A DNA stretch of 57,171 nt from Streptococcus suis (lineage in GTDB: Bacteria; Bacillota; Bacilli; Lactobacillales; Streptococcaceae). A program made the position numbers and the translations under genes. Shown piece by piece: positions 1-9,373 of the stretch. Location of the stretch: the NCBI RefSeq assembly GCF_002960625.1, contig NZ_POJH01000045.1, forward strand, positions 1 to 57,171, written 5' to 3'. Numbering within the stretch: the stretch's first letter is position 1; each line of letters opens with the position of its first letter. Below the pieces are notes generated by a model. The model made no database searches and was not told the DNA's origin. It saw only the letters and a list, made by a program, of their open reading frames with translations.

Positions 1-180
1 TGAAACTTTTTTTCATTTCTTTTTTGTGTTGTGCCACTTCAGATTTGACAACTCAATTATTCTATCATCTTCATTTGACCTTGTCAACTACTTTTTGAAA
101 CTTTTTTTCAAACGGTTAACAGGTTCTCTAAAAGACAACTCAATTATTCTATCATCTTCAATTTCTGTTGTCAACTCTTT
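1..180 (-). repeat. Tandem promoter-bearing repeats at the left edge
   Basis: Two copies of a roughly 90-base unit are visible. Both contain an identical stretch of about 27 bases (47-73 and 134-160). On the minus strand each copy holds a near-perfect sigma-A promoter: TTGACA (169-174) and TAGAAT (146-151), and TTGACA (82-87) and TAGAAT (59-64), both with 17-base spacers. Inverted GACAAC/GTTGTC ends flank each promoter. A separate repeated block, TGAAAAAAAGTTTCA on the minus strand, occurs at 1-15 and again near 96-110, which suggests that a further copy starts just outside the window. The promoters point out of the window, so the gene they serve is not visible. Confidence 0.7.
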
Positions 181-199
181 TTGTAGATTTTTTTATGAA

Positions 200-235
200 A
201 TAATGAAAACTGATAACCTAAAAAGATTATCAGTT
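200..235 (-). terminator. Possible terminator overlapping the end of the GCS2-family gene
   Basis: The arms AACTGATAA (208-216) and TTATCAGTT (227-235) form a 9-base-pair stem that overlaps the stop codon of the preceding gene. The minus-strand sequence after the stem is T-rich but has no uninterrupted T run, so termination would be weak. Confidence 0.45.
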
Positions 236-1489
236 GTTATCCTGTAAAGATAATAAGTATTTTTCTTCCCCCATAGCTCTGACTTTCAGACCTTCTGTCG
301 CACATGTCACTAATTCTCTGGATAATTGCCCTACGATTTCTCGTTCTATTTTCGTAAGGTGTTTTACTGAGAATTGTTTACGAAGATGCTTGTAATCTCT
401 TCCAAAATGGTCAAAGAAGTCTGTTTCTTCTAGTATTTTTTCAAATTTTTCTAAATTTACAAGCAACCCTAATTGAAAGGCAATCGGTGCAAATGTCTTA
501 TCAAATGGTTGTGTACAGATACTTCTGAATTCAATTGTGCCTCTTTTGGTCAACTCCTGATAATGATAAGAACGATGTGTTTTCAAATCACTAGTAGTTG
601 GAACAATTTCGTGCGACTGACCAGAGGTAGTCATAGCAGTTATTTTTTTCATTCTTAGAAAATCTTTTACAGTGATAGGAGGGAAGTAATAACATTTTGC
701 ATCACGTTCAATATAGAAGATGGCCGTTTTTTTCTGAAACTCAAGGTAATCTGTTTCTGTATTGAAATCCTCTGGATATACCCCGACATTATCCTCTATC
801 AAACCATGCATAGAGGATTCCCAAAAATAATCTCGACTTATTGTCCAATCTTCACACTCGGCAAATTCAGAATTCGCAAAAAGGAGGGCCTTGACAGCTT
901 CAATCTTATTAAATGCATTTATAACCCGTAGATAGTTTTCACGTGATACATCAAATTGAACCTGGTTGCCGCAAATAAAACCCGCATAATCCACATAGGG
1001 ATGCATATGAGGGTAGTTTTCAGCCAATCTTAAATAAGCCATAAGCATCTTATAACGATCAGTAGCTACTGGCCTGTGGTCATTTAACTGCCAACTAGGA
1101 TTTATTCCCACTCCCTGCAATTCATGATCATATAAAGCCAAGAACCCCTGTATTTCTTGCAAATATAATTCAAAGCGCTTGGCTACATCGTGAATACATT
1201 TTGCCTTTGCAAACGCCAATTCAAGCGTGTTATAGGTTACTTCAAATAGGATAAGATCACCATCATCATTAACAATCTCTATAGGATTGCCAGTTTCATC
1301 CAACTTCCTTACATAAAAATCCATATTCTTTGCAAGATGTACGAGTAAATCTTTGGCTACTTTTATAGAGGTGGGTCCTCCATTTTTATTCACTATTGGA
1401 TATTCAAGTTCAATTCCAATAAATAATTCTGGTTTATCCTGTATTTTCGAAAGATAATAATCTTTAAAGAAGTTAGTAATTTCAGCCAT
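230..1489 (-). CDS. GCS2-family glutamate-cysteine ligase-like protein
   Basis: This 419-residue protein resembles the ATP-dependent carboxylate-amine ligases of the GCS2 family, which join the gamma-carboxyl of glutamate to an amine, classically cysteine. Residues 25-30 read GIELEY, matching the metal-binding Glu-X-Glu near the family's N-terminus. A central CGNQVQFDVS and a late RGTIEFRS also fit. It is a stand-alone ligase, unlike the roughly 750-residue bifunctional GshF of many streptococci, so glutathione synthesis cannot be assumed and the amine substrate is unknown. The start has a good GGAGG six bases upstream. The gene follows the ribosomal operon terminator and is separate from that operon. 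Confidence 0.72.
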   Translation of the reverse strand: MAEITNFFKDYYLSKIQDKPELFIGIELEYPIVNKNGGPTSIKVAKDLLVHLAKNMDFYVRKLDETGNPIEIVNDDGDLILFEVTYNTLELAFAKAKCIHDVAKRFELYLQEIQGFLALYDHELQGVGINPSWQLNDHRPVATDRYKMLMAYLRLAENYPHMHPYVDYAGFICGNQVQFDVSRENYLRVINAFNKIEAVKALLFANSEFAECEDWTISRDYFWESSMHGLIEDNVGVYPEDFNTETDYLEFQKKTAIFYIERDAKCYYFPPITVKDFLRMKKITAMTTSGQSHEIVPTTSDLKTHRSYHYQELTKRGTIEFRSICTQPFDKTFAPIAFQLGLLVNLEKFEKILEETDFFDHFGRDYKHLRKQFSVKHLTKIEREIVGQLSRELVTCATEGLKVRAMGEEKYLLSLQDNN

Positions 1490-1530
1490 GTATCCTCCAT
1501 TCGTTCTTTAAAGTATATCAAATTTTATGC

Positions 1531-1590
1531 AAAAATAAAACGCCTGCTTACGAAATTATTCTACATTAGAGTAATTTCGTAAACAAGCGT
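1531..1590 (-). terminator. Strong intrinsic terminator of the ribosomal/rpoA operon
   Basis: The minus strand forms a 19-base-pair stem containing TTACGAAATTA and its complement, with two G-U wobbles (1540-1590), followed by TTTTATTTTT. This is the end of the transcript running from rpsJ to rplQ. A second, GC-rich hairpin without a T run (CCGCTGGG, ATGAA loop, CCCAGCGG; 1613-1633) lies between it and rplQ. Confidence 0.85.
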
Positions 1591-1701
1591 CCAATCAATA
1601 TGATGAGTGTTACCGCTGGGATGAACCCAGCGGCAGACCAGAGCTAGACTAAGGATTTGAAATAAATCCCATCATCATAACACTCAACAAAATTGATGAT
1701 C

Positions 1702-2088
1702 TTATACAAGTTCGATAATTGCCATTGGGGCAGCATCACCACGACGTGGTTCAGTTTTGAGGATACGAGTATATCCACCATTGCGTTCTGCATAGCGAGG
1801 CGCGATTTCTGAGAACAATTTTTGAAGTACAGTAGTAGCTGTGTACTTGTCAGTAGCTTCATCATAGTTTTCAGATGCGATTTCGTTACGAACGAATGCA
1901 GCAGCTTGACGACGTGCGTGCAAGTCACCACGTTTACCAAGTGTGATCATTTTTTCAACTGTTTTACGGATTTCTTTAGCACGAGCTTCAGTTGTAACGA
2001 TTGATTCGTTGATCAAAAGGTCAGTTGTCAAATCGCGCAACATTGCTTTACGTTGTGAGCTAGTGCGTCCTAGTTTACGGTATGCCAT
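1702..2088 (-). CDS. rplQ: 50S ribosomal protein L17
   Basis: The 128-residue product has the L17 start [20 protein letters not shown] and is of normal length for a Gram-positive L17. It is a large-subunit protein lining the peptide exit tunnel region of the ribosome. It is the last gene of the alpha operon, 14 bases after rpoA, with an AGGAGG just upstream of the start. The strong hairpin at 1531-1590 ends the transcript after it. Confidence 0.97.
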   Translation of the reverse strand: MAYRKLGRTSSQRKAMLRDLTTDLLINESIVTTEARAKEIRKTVEKMITLGKRGDLHARRQAAAFVRNEIASENYDEATDKYTATTVLQKLFSEIAPRYAERNGGYTRILKTEPRRGDAAPMAIIELV

Positions 2089-2102
2089 GATTTCCTCCTA
2101 TA

Positions 2103-3041
2103 TTATTTATCTTTCTTCAATCCTAGACCTAAGTCAGCCAATTTAACCTTGACTTCTTCAAGACTCTTACGACCAAGATTGCGCACTTTCATCATTTCTG
2201 GCTCGGTTTTTTCTGTCAAATCAAATACAGTATTGATGCCTGCACGTTTCAAACAGTTATACGAGCGAACAGATAGGTCCAATTCCTCAATCGTACGATC
2301 AAGCATACGGTCATCAGACGTTACTTCAGTTTCCTTCATTACTTCTGCAGATTTAGCAACTTCAGTCAAATCTGTAAATAGACCGAGGTGTTCCATCAAA
2401 ATGCGAGCTGAAAGACCTAAAGCATCTTCTGGAATAATGGTACCATTTGTATTGATTTCAAGTGTTAATTTGTCAAATCCATCATTGCTACCAACGCGAG
2501 CTGGTTCAACCTGATAGTTGACTTTTGTCACTGGCGTATAGATTGAATCTACCGCAAGTGTTCCCACTGGTGCATCATCTTTTTTATTACCTTCAGCTGG
2601 CACATAACCACGACCTGAATTGACGGTCAAGGTAGCTCTAAAGCTTGCGCCTTCAGCAATAGTGAAAAGATAATGATCTGGGTTAATAATTTCAATGTCA
2701 CTGTCAGTAAGAATATCCCCTGCTGTTACTTCAGCTGGACCTACTACATCAAGTTCAATCGTCTTTTCGTCTTCGACATAAGATTTTACAGCAATGCCTT
2801 TGATGCTAAGAATAATTTGCATAACATCTTCACGGACACCTGGAACTGTGTCGAATTCGTGGAGTACGCCATCAATTTTAATTGATGTTACTGCAGCACC
2901 TGGAAGTGAAGCAAGAAGTACACGACGAAGAGAGTTACCAAGAGTTGTTCCATAACCACGTTCTAGCGGTTCGATGACAAATCTGCCGTAATCTTTTTTT
3001 TCATCAATTTTTGTTATTGTTGGTTTTTCAAACTCAATCAT
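2103..3041 (-). CDS. rpoA: RNA polymerase alpha subunit
   Basis: This 312-residue protein is the alpha subunit that dimerises to start assembly of core RNA polymerase. The N-terminal domain (about 1-230) contains the dimerisation segment [21 protein letters not shown]. The C-terminal domain (about 250-312) carries the helix-hairpin-helix signature [14 protein letters not shown]...[10 protein letters not shown], used for UP-element and activator contacts. The gene lies between rpsK and rplQ, the usual alpha operon order. Confidence 0.98.
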   Translation of the reverse strand: MIEFEKPTITKIDEKKDYGRFVIEPLERGYGTTLGNSLRRVLLASLPGAAVTSIKIDGVLHEFDTVPGVREDVMQIILSIKGIAVKSYVEDEKTIELDVVGPAEVTAGDILTDSDIEIINPDHYLFTIAEGASFRATLTVNSGRGYVPAEGNKKDDAPVGTLAVDSIYTPVTKVNYQVEPARVGSNDGFDKLTLEINTNGTIIPEDALGLSARILMEHLGLFTDLTEVAKSAEVMKETEVTSDDRMLDRTIEELDLSVRSYNCLKRAGINTVFDLTEKTEPEMMKVRNLGRKSLEEVKVKLADLGLGLKKDK

Positions 3042-3085
3042 TTCTTACTCCCTCTTAAACGAAAAGCTGTGTATGGTATGTATGA

Positions 3086-3469
3086 TTATACACGGCGACG
3101 TTTTGGAGGACGAGCACCATTGTGTGGTACAGGAGTCACATCACGAATTGCTGTTACTTCAAGACCAGCGGCAGCAAGAGCGCGGATAGCAGACTCACGA
3201 CCTGAACCTGGGCCTTTAACGGTAACTTCAACTGTTTTAAGACCGTGTTCTTGTGCAGATTTAGCAGCAGCTTCTGAAGCCATTTGAGCCGCGAATGGTG
3301 TAGATTTACGAGAACCTTTGAAACCAAGAGCACCAGCTGATGACCAAGCAATAGCGTTACCATGCACATCAGTAATCATAACAATAGTGTTATTAAATGT
3401 TGCGTGAATATGTGCAATACCAGATTCGATATTCTTTTTCACACGACGTTTACGTGTTGGTTTAGCCAA
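3086..3469 (-). CDS. rpsK: 30S ribosomal protein S11
   Basis: The 127-residue protein has S11 hallmarks: [18 protein letters not shown] near residues 14-31 and the C-terminal [18 protein letters not shown]11 sits in the platform of the small subunit near the messenger RNA exit. It lies 17 bases after rpsM and 44 bases before rpoA. Length and start fit the family, with GGAGG upstream. Confidence 0.98.
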   Translation of the reverse strand: MAKPTRKRRVKKNIESGIAHIHATFNNTIVMITDVHGNAIAWSSAGALGFKGSRKSTPFAAQMASEAAAKSAQEHGLKTVEVTVKGPGSGRESAIRALAAAGLEVTAIRDVTPVPHNGARPPKRRRV

Positions 3470-3486
3470 TTTTTCTACCTCCTATT

Positions 3487-3852
3487 TTATTTTTTCTTAC
3501 CTGCGATCGCAACAGCTTTACCTTTACGAGTGCGGGCATTGTTTTTAGTGTTTTGTCCACGGACAGGAAGTCCACGACGGTGACGGATACCACGGTATGA
3601 ACCGATTTCCATCAAACGTTTGATGTTCAAGTTAACTTCACGACGAAGGTCACCTTCAACTTTGATTGCATCAACTTCGCGACGAATAGCGTCTTCTTGA
3701 TCCGGTGTCAAATCTTTTACGCGAACATCTTCTGAAATACCTGCTGCTGCAAGAATTTTCTTAGAAGTTGCGAGACCGATACCATAAACATAAGTCAATG
3801 AAATAACTACACGTTTGTCATTTGGAATGTCAACTCCAGCAATACGAGCCAT
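3487..3852 (-). CDS. rpsM: 30S ribosomal protein S13
   Basis: The 121-residue product begins [26 protein letters not shown] and ends in the basic tail typical of S13, which contacts the P-site tRNA and the large subunit. The [27 protein letters not shown] segment is diagnostic. It follows rpmJ with a short spacer and precedes rpsK, as in most Firmicutes. Confidence 0.98.
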   Translation of the reverse strand: MARIAGVDIPNDKRVVISLTYVYGIGLATSKKILAAAGISEDVRVKDLTPDQEDAIRREVDAIKVEGDLRREVNLNIKRLMEIGSYRGIRHRRGLPVRGQNTKNNARTRKGKAVAIAGKKK

Positions 3853-3871
3853 GTTTTCTCCTTTCTATTTC

Positions 3872-3988
3872 TTAACCTTGACGTTGCTTGTGTTTAGGGT
3901 TTGCTGGGCAAATCACCATAACACGACCATTACGACGAATGACTTTGCAGTATTCGCAAATTGGTTTGACCGATGGTCTTACTTTCAT
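3872..3988 (-). CDS. rpmJ: 50S ribosomal protein L36
   Basis: This 38-codon gene starts [20 protein letters not shown] and continues to [18 protein letters not shown]. It is the zinc-ribbon form of L36, with C11, C14, C27 and H33 as ligands. A GGAGGG lies seven bases upstream of the ATG at 3988. It is flanked by infA and rpsM, the standard place for rpmJ. The zinc form is the one repressed-paralogue systems replace under zinc limitation, but no non-zinc paralogue is visible here. Confidence 0.97.
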
Positions 3989-4012
3989 GTCTAATCCCTC
4001 CAAGTATTTCGA

Positions 4013-4231
4013 CTATTTAAAGCGGTATGTGATACGTCCACGTGTCAAGTCGTATGGACTAAGCTCAACAGTTACGCGGTCACCGACCAAAATACGAATG
4101 TAGTTCTTACGGATTTTACCAGAAACAGTTGCAAGGACTTGGTGTCCATTTTCCAACTCAACAGTAAACATAGCATTTGGCATTGTATCAACTACTTTGC
4201 CTTCAATTTCAATCACATCTTCTTTTGCCAT
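4013..4231 (-). CDS. infA: Translation initiation factor IF-1
   Basis: The 72-residue protein starts [22 protein letters not shown] and is a single OB-fold (S1-like) domain, the normal size for IF-1. It binds the A site of the 30S subunit during initiation. The gene follows adk and precedes rpmJ. The 122-base gap upstream holds a CCTCTG-AACA-CAGAGG hairpin (about 4268-4283). Confidence 0.97.
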
Positions 4232-4353
4232 GCAAAAGTAACCCCTCTCTAAATATCGATTTGATGCCCTCTGAACACAGAGGTAACAATTATAAGTCAG
4301 ACTAGGCTATTTTATCACTTTTGGTGGAAAAATGCAAGCCAAATCTATTAAGT

Positions 4354-4995
4354 TTATTGCAATTTTGATAGCACAGTATCAATTGCTTGGAAAACAAGTT
4401 CGATGTCTTGGTCACCTTCAATATCATGCACCAATCCTTTGGCACGATAGTGTTCGATAATCGGTTGACCTTGTGCAATGTTTACTTCTAAACGGCGTTT
4501 AACAGATTCTGGCTTATCATCTTCACGTTGGTAGAAATCTTCCTCTTTGTAATCCCCAACTGGTGGATTGAATACCTTGTGGAAGGTTTCACCTGTTTCC
4601 TTATGAATGATGCGGCCACTTAGACGCTCAATCAATTTTGATGGATCAATATCAATGTTGATTACTCCTTGCAATTCAATACCCAAATCCGCCAAGTTTG
4701 CATCTAGTGCATGGGCTTGTTCGATAGTACGTGGGTAACCGTCCAACAAGAAACCTTTTTCTTTAATATCATCTTGAACCAAGCGCTCTTTGACAATGCC
4801 ATTAGTAACTTCATCTGGTACTAAATCGCCCTTGTCAATATAAGACTTAGCCAAAACCCCCATCTCAGTCTGATTCGCCATCGCTGCACGGAACATATCG
4901 CCAGTAGAAATATGAGCAACATTAAATTTCTCTACAATCTTAGCTGCCTGTGTCCCCTTACCAGCACCTGGTAAACCCATAATTAAAAGATTCAT
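4354..4995 (-). CDS. adk: Adenylate kinase
   Basis: The 213-residue enzyme interconverts ATP and AMP with two ADP. The Walker A loop GLPGAGKGT is at residues 7-15, the AMP-binding DGYPRT lies near residue 84, and a long LID segment ([12 protein letters not shown]...) is present. The LID lacks the four-cysteine zinc site seen in Bacillus enzymes; no cysteine occurs in it, so it should be metal-free and held by hydrogen bonds. It sits between secY and infA as in other streptococci. Confidence 0.97.
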   Translation of the reverse strand: MNLLIMGLPGAGKGTQAAKIVEKFNVAHISTGDMFRAAMANQTEMGVLAKSYIDKGDLVPDEVTNGIVKERLVQDDIKEKGFLLDGYPRTIEQAHALDANLADLGIELQGVINIDIDPSKLIERLSGRIIHKETGETFHKVFNPPVGDYKEEDFYQREDDKPESVKRRLEVNIAQGQPIIEHYRAKGLVHDIEGDQDIELVFQAIDTVLSKLQ

Positions 4996-5050
4996 GACAA
5001 ACTCCTTATTTTGTTTTCACATAAATTTGCCAACATTGACAAACTTATCT

Positions 5051-5083
5051 AAAAACAAAATAGAAGGTTGACGAGGTCAACCT
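5051..5083 (-). terminator. Terminator-like hairpin at the secY-adk junction
   Basis: AGGTTGAC (5065-5072), a three-base loop and GTCAACCT (5076-5083) form a perfect 8-base-pair stem. On the minus strand it is followed by TTCTATTTTGTTTTT. It begins a few bases after the secY stop, so it could trim or attenuate the transcript between secY and adk rather than end it. Confidence 0.65.
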
Positions 5084-5088
5084 ATATT

Positions 5089-6399
5089 CTATTCTGTAAT
5101 TTCCAAGAAACCTACATATTTTCTCTTTAGAAGGTAGCCTTCCAACTGCTTAATACCTTCGATACTTGTTGAAATCAAGATGATCAAACTTGTACCCAAG
5201 AAAGCAATATTCGAAGAAAGCCCAAAGAGATTTTGTGCAAGAATTGGTAGCAAGGCAATAAAGCTTAGGAATAGCGCGCCAATCGCAGCTAATCGCTTCA
5301 GCAATTTAGACAAGAATTGCTCTGTCCCATTTCCAGGCCGTACGCCGTGGATATAGGCAGCACTCTTTTGTAAACTTTCTGCAGTTTTTTCAGGATTAAC
5401 CTGAACGAATGTATAGAAGAAAGTAAACAAGATAATCAAACTTGCGTAAACAATCATTCCTTTGACAGTTGAATAATCAAAGTATTCTTGAACTGCCATT
5501 AACCAACCTGCACTTCTGTTCTGACTTGCAAAATATTGAATCAAAGAAGTTGGAACTGCAGTAATGGAACCTGCAAAGATAACGGGAATAACTCCTGCTG
5601 GATTCAATTTTAGGGGCAAGTAAGAGCTAGAAGGTGCACCTTGAGCACGTTTTGTGTACTGAATTGGTAGTTTATACTCAGCTTGTTGTACAAATGTTGT
5701 AAAGTAAATTACAAAAAGTATCAAGACAATCAATGCTGCAACAAAAACCGCAGATTGTCCCAGACGACTCGATTCAATATTAACAAAACGGTCGATGTAA
5801 ATCTCATAAAAAGTTCCTGGCAAGGATGAAATGATACCTGCAAAGATAATCATTGATGTCCCATTACCGTAGCCTTTTTCAGAAATTTGTTCTCCTAACC
5901 AAGTAACAATAACTGAACCAGTTGTTAAAATGGAACCAATTAACAAATAAGTTTGCCAGTTAAGTGGCATATTTGTTAATTTTGCACCTGATAGAGCATT
6001 GAAACCTGCTGTGATACCGATAGACTGAACAAACGCCAACACCAAAGAGATGTAGCGGGTCGCTTGATTTAACTTCCGTCGACCAACTTCACCCTGTTTT
6101 CCCCATTCTACAAATTTTGGTAAGATATCCATTTGTAAGAGTTGAACAATGATAGAAGCCGTTATATATGGGCTAACCCCTAGCGCAAATACCGAAAAAT
6201 TTCGCATTGCATTACCAGAAACCAGACTCAACATGTTCAAAAATGGGACATTTGACAAGGCTTCAAGACTTTTTGCATTTACTCCTGGCACTGTAATATG
6301 AGTACCGATTCGGAAAACCAAAAGGATAAAAATGGTAAATAGAATTTTACTACGCACCAATTTTATTTTCAAGGCATCCTTTAAAAGCTTAAAAAACAT
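5089..6399 (-). CDS. secY: Protein translocase subunit SecY
   Basis: This 436-residue membrane protein is the channel subunit of the SecYEG translocon. About ten hydrophobic segments are visible, with the plug-region family sequence VPGVNAKSLEAL near the first external loop and the conserved cytoplasmic RRKLNQATRYISLVLAF. It is encoded between rplO and adk, the canonical spc-operon position, and has family-typical length. This is the housekeeping SecY, not the accessory SecY2 of serine-rich glycoprotein export. Confidence 0.97.
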   Translation of the reverse strand: MFFKLLKDALKIKLVRSKILFTIFILLVFRIGTHITVPGVNAKSLEALSNVPFLNMLSLVSGNAMRNFSVFALGVSPYITASIIVQLLQMDILPKFVEWGKQGEVGRRKLNQATRYISLVLAFVQSIGITAGFNALSGAKLTNMPLNWQTYLLIGSILTTGSVIVTWLGEQISEKGYGNGTSMIIFAGIISSLPGTFYEIYIDRFVNIESSRLGQSAVFVAALIVLILFVIYFTTFVQQAEYKLPIQYTKRAQGAPSSSYLPLKLNPAGVIPVIFAGSITAVPTSLIQYFASQNRSAGWLMAVQEYFDYSTVKGMIVYASLIILFTFFYTFVQVNPEKTAESLQKSAAYIHGVRPGNGTEQFLSKLLKRLAAIGALFLSFIALLPILAQNLFGLSSNIAFLGTSLIILISTSIEGIKQLEGYLLKRKYVGFLEITE

Positions 6400-6412
6400 A
6401 GGCTGTCACCTC

Positions 6413-6853
6413 TTAGATGACTTCTACTGAGCCACCTTTAGAAGTGATTGCTTCTTCAGCTGATTTAGAGAATTTAGCAGCCTTAACTGTCAATTTCTTC
6501 GTCAATTCGCCGTTACCAAGGATTTTGATACCTGATTTTTCAGCTTTAACAATACCAGCTTCGATAAGTACAACTGGTGTTACTTCAGCACCATCTTCAA
6601 AAGCGTTCAATTGATCAAGGTTAACGATTGCGTATTCTTTAGCGTTGATGTTTGTAAATCCACGTTTTGGAAGACGACGGAACAATGGAGTTTGTCCACC
6701 CTCAAAACCTAGACGAACACCGCCACCGCTACGAGCTTTTTGACCTTTTTGACCACGGCCAGAAGTTTTACCGTTACCTGATGATGTACCACGACCTACA
6801 CGGTTGCGGACTTTACGAGAACCTGTAGCAGGTTGCAATTCATGAAGTTTCAT
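6413..6853 (-). CDS. rplO: 50S ribosomal protein L15
   Basis: The 146-residue protein begins [22 protein letters not shown], followed by the glycine-rich [15 protein letters not shown] typical of L15, a late-assembly protein of the large subunit. It ends 13 bases before secY and starts behind an AAGAGGAGA ribosome-binding site. Confidence 0.98.
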   Translation of the reverse strand: MKLHELQPATGSRKVRNRVGRGTSSGNGKTSGRGQKGQKARSGGGVRLGFEGGQTPLFRRLPKRGFTNINAKEYAIVNLDQLNAFEDGAEVTPVVLIEAGIVKAEKSGIKILGNGELTKKLTVKAAKFSKSAEEAITSKGGSVEVI

Positions 6854-6983
6854 TACTTATTTTCTCCTCTTTTATATGCTAGCGCCTGTGGAATACAAGA
6901 GTCTTTATCCACAAACTCGCTTATTTTATTAAATTGACTAGAAGTCGCAAAGAATTTTCTATGCGACTTAGCCATTTGTTATT
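6854..6983 (-). other. rpmD-rplO intercistronic region with hairpin
   Basis: This 130-base gap holds a hairpin with arms AGTCGCA and TGCGACT (about 6938-6968) without a T run. It also contains a single exact TTATCCACA (6905-6913), matching the DnaA-box consensus. No gene is visible. Confidence 0.5.
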
Positions 6984-7166
6984 TTACTTAACTTCTTCTA
7001 CAGTTACCAAATGAGAGATAGCGTTAACCATACCAAGGATAGCTGGGTTATCTTCCTTAACAACTGAAGAGTTCAATTTACCAAGTCCAAGTGCAACAAC
7101 TGTTTTACGTTGTTCTGGTTTGCGACCGATTGGAGACTTAGTCAAAGTGATTTTAATTTGAGCCAT
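6984..7166 (-). CDS. rpmD: 50S ribosomal protein L30
   Basis: The 60-residue product, [20 protein letters not shown] onward, is the short bacterial form of L30. It lies between rpsE and rplO. A GGAGATACTC ribosome-binding region precedes the ATG. Confidence 0.97.
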   Translation of the reverse strand: MAQIKITLTKSPIGRKPEQRKTVVALGLGKLNSSVVKEDNPAILGMVNAISHLVTVEEVK

Positions 7167-7180
7167 GAGTATCTCCTTTC

Positions 7181-7675
7181 TTATGCTAAATCAGAAACTG
7201 AGATGCCACGAAGTGCAGCCACTTCTTCAGCACGTTTCAATTGTTTCAAACCTTCAACTGTTGCGCGAACGATGTTGATTGGTGTGTTTGAACCAAGTGA
7301 CTTAGAAGTCACATCTGCGATACCTGCCAATTCGATTACGGCACGAGTTGCACCACCGGCAGCAACCCCAGAACCTTCTGAAGCAGGTTTCAACAATACA
7401 CGAGCTCCTCCAAATTCTGAACGAACTTCGTGAGGAATTGTTGTACCAACCATTGGTACTTCAATCATGTTTTTCTTAGCAGATTCAACTGCTTTACGGA
7501 TAGCTTCTGGTACTTCTTGAGCTTTACCAGTACCGAAACCTACGCGACCGTTACGGTCACCAACAACCACAAGAGCTGCAAAACGAAGACGACGTCCACC
7601 TTTAACAACTTTTGTAACACGGTTGATGGCTACTACGCGTTCTTCAATTTCAACTGCGTTATCTTTGAATGCCAT
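7181..7675 (-). CDS. rpsE: 30S ribosomal protein S5
   Basis: This 164-residue S5 has the N-terminal double-stranded RNA-binding-like domain ([20 protein letters not shown]) and the C-terminal S5 fold with GNRNGRVG-type and [16 protein letters not shown] motifs. S5 contributes to decoding accuracy, and the loop near residues 20-30 is where spectinomycin resistance mutations arise; it looks wild type. The gene lies between rplR and rpmD. Confidence 0.98.
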   Translation of the reverse strand: MAFKDNAVEIEERVVAINRVTKVVKGGRRLRFAALVVVGDRNGRVGFGTGKAQEVPEAIRKAVESAKKNMIEVPMVGTTIPHEVRSEFGGARVLLKPASEGSGVAAGGATRAVIELAGIADVTSKSLGSNTPINIVRATVEGLKQLKRAEEVAALRGISVSDLA

Positions 7676-7693
7676 TTCTTAGTGTCCTCCCTA

Positions 7694-8050
7694 TTAGAAT
7701 TTCAATCCGTTTTCACGAGCTGATTCAGCCAAAGCTTTCACACGTCCGTGATAGAGATATCCACCGCGGTCAAAGACCACTTCAGAAATACCTTTAGCTA
7801 CCGCGCGTTCAGCAACGAGTTTACCTACAACAACAGCTTGTTCTGTCTTAGTACCTTTTGAAACTTCTTTATCAAGAGTAGAAGCGCTTGCGAGCGTTAC
7901 ACCCGCTACGTCATCAATCACTTGAGCGTAGATGCCTGTATTAGAACGGAAAATGTTCAAACGTGGGCGAGCAGCAGTTCCAGAGATTTTACCGCGAACG
8001 CGACGGTGGCGTTTTTGGCGGATTTTGTTTTTATCTGGTTTTGAAATCAC
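7694..8050 (-). CDS. rplR: 50S ribosomal protein L18
   Basis: L18 delivers 5S rRNA to the large subunit. I place the start at the GTG at 8050, giving a 118-residue protein beginning (f)[20 protein letters not shown]. An AGAGGTG lies six bases upstream, whereas the three-codon extension would use a GTG inside that binding site. The C-terminal [17 protein letters not shown] is typical. A GTG start is unusual for a ribosomal protein gene. Confidence 0.95.
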   Translation of the reverse strand: MISKPDKNKIRQKRHRRVRGKISGTAARPRLNIFRSNTGIYAQVIDDVAGVTLASASTLDKEVSKGTKTEQAVVVGKLVAERAVAKGISEVVFDRGGYLYHGRVKALAESARENGLKF

Positions 8051-8138
8051 AATATTCACCTCTTAATGTATGATTCTGTTTCTTACGAAACAATTTGAGA
8101 AATAGTCAGCCAGGTGGCTCAGCCACCCCAGCAAGCTA

Positions 8139-8675
8139 TTATTTACCTGTTTTACCTTCTTTACGGCGAACGAATTCACCAACGTAGCGGATACCTTTAC
8201 CTTTGTATGGCTCAGGAGCGCGAAGGCTACGGATGTAAGCTGCTGTTTGACCAACAACTTCTTTGTTGATACCAGACACGATGATTTGTGTTGGTGTTGG
8301 AACTTCAAATGTGATACCTTCTGGTGCAACCACTTCGTCTGGGTGTGATTTACCAACAGCAAGTGTCAATTTGTTACCAGCCAATTGAGCACGGTAACCG
8401 ACACCACGCATTTCAAGTTCTTTTTTGAAGCCTTCAGAAACACCAACAACCATGTTGTTGAGGTTAGCACGGCTAGTACCGTGAATAGTCTTCATTTCTT
8501 TTGAATCGTTTGGACGGTGAAGAGTAACTTCTGTACCTTCCACACGGATTTCAATAGCAGTTGGGAATTCACGAGTCAATTCCCCTTTAGGTCCTTTTAC
8601 AGTTACCATGCCGTTGTTTTGAGCAAGCTCAACACCAGCAGGCAATGTAATTACTTTATTACCAATACGTGACAT
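8139..8675 (-). CDS. rplF: 50S ribosomal protein L6
   Basis: The 178-residue protein is L6, located near the GTPase-associated centre. It starts [20 protein letters not shown] and ends with the family signature [25 protein letters not shown]. Upstream, towards rpsH, is an unusually long and highly structured 284-base spacer. Downstream, an 88-base gap to rplR holds the hairpin GGTGGCT-C-AGCCACC (about 8113-8127). Confidence 0.98.
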   Translation of the reverse strand: MSRIGNKVITLPAGVELAQNNGMVTVKGPKGELTREFPTAIEIRVEGTEVTLHRPNDSKEMKTIHGTSRANLNNMVVGVSEGFKKELEMRGVGYRAQLAGNKLTLAVGKSHPDEVVAPEGITFEVPTPTQIIVSGINKEVVGQTAAYIRSLRAPEPYKGKGIRYVGEFVRRKEGKTGK

Positions 8676-8959
8676 ATTTTTTATTCTCCTGTTAAATTAT
8701 CAGGCCGTCAAGCGACCAGTTTTCACGGGGGCTCATTTAAACACGGACAATAGCCCGTGTTCGATTGAGCAGGTTACATGATACTAAATAATCAATCAGT
8801 AGGTCTGATTTGAACGCGCACGAAGAACTGGTCCTCTCGCGTTTGTATCATGCTTTTAGGTTTCAATTTCTAAATGTGGCAAGGCAGAGCGACGTAGACC
8901 ATACTTGAGTAGTCAAGACGCTCTAACACAGGCACATGACGAAATTGGAAGCTAAAAGA
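8676..8959 (-). ncRNA. Structured intercistronic RNA between rpsH and rplF
   Basis: This 284-base spacer has no ORF but folds into two domains by eye. Domain 1: perfect arms CATGATAC (8777-8784) and GTATCATG (8845-8852) enclose ATCAG/CTGAT (8795-8809) and AACGCG/CGCGTT (8813-8843). GACCAGTT (8714-8721) also pairs with AACTGGTC (8826-8833), crossing the first stem. ACACGG/CCGTGT (8742-8760) forms another hairpin. Domain 2: an 18-base imperfect stem (8853-8870 with 8941-8958) encloses ATGTG/CACAT, AGAGCG/CGCTCT and CTTGA-GTAG-TCAAG. Its role is unknown; ribosomal-protein feedback or RNA processing are possibilities. Confidence 0.55.
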
Positions 8960-9358
8960 TTACCAAACGTATGCGATAACCTCACCACCAACGTTCTTTT
9001 GACGAGCTTGTTTGTCAGTCAAAAGACCTTCTGATGTTGAGATGATTGCGATACCAAGTCCGTTAAGAACTTTTGGAATATCTTCACGTTTTGAGTAAAC
9101 ACGAAGACCTGGTTTTGAAACGCGTTTCAAGTTAGTGATAACTTTTTCACCGTTTGGTCCGTATTTCAAGAATACGCGGATGATGCCTTGTTTGTCATCT
9201 TCGATGAATTCTACGTTTTTTACAAAACCTTCGTTTTTAAGGATTGTAGCAATACCTTTTTTGATGTTTGATGCAGGAACTTCAAGCACTTCGTGTTTTG
9301 CTTGGTTAGCGTTACGAATACGTGTCAAAAAATCTGCAATTGGGTCAGTCATAACCAT
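8960..9358 (-). CDS. rpsH: 30S ribosomal protein S8
   Basis: This 132-residue protein is S8, a primary 16S rRNA-binding protein. It contains [20 protein letters not shown] and the C-terminal [21 protein letters not shown] signature. S8 is the known autoregulator of the spc operon in Escherichia coli. Here the gene is bracketed by two long structured spacers, which makes a local regulatory role plausible but unproven. Confidence 0.98.
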   Translation of the reverse strand: MVMTDPIADFLTRIRNANQAKHEVLEVPASNIKKGIATILKNEGFVKNVEFIEDDKQGIIRVFLKYGPNGEKVITNLKRVSKPGLRVYSKREDIPKVLNGLGIAIISTSEGLLTDKQARQKNVGGEVIAYVW

Positions 9359-9373
9359 TTGTTGTTTCTCCTC

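Noticed and set aside
6905..6913. DnaA box TTATCCACA
   Set aside because: A single exact match between rplO and rpmD with no cluster, no AT-rich unwinding region and no dnaA; not an origin.
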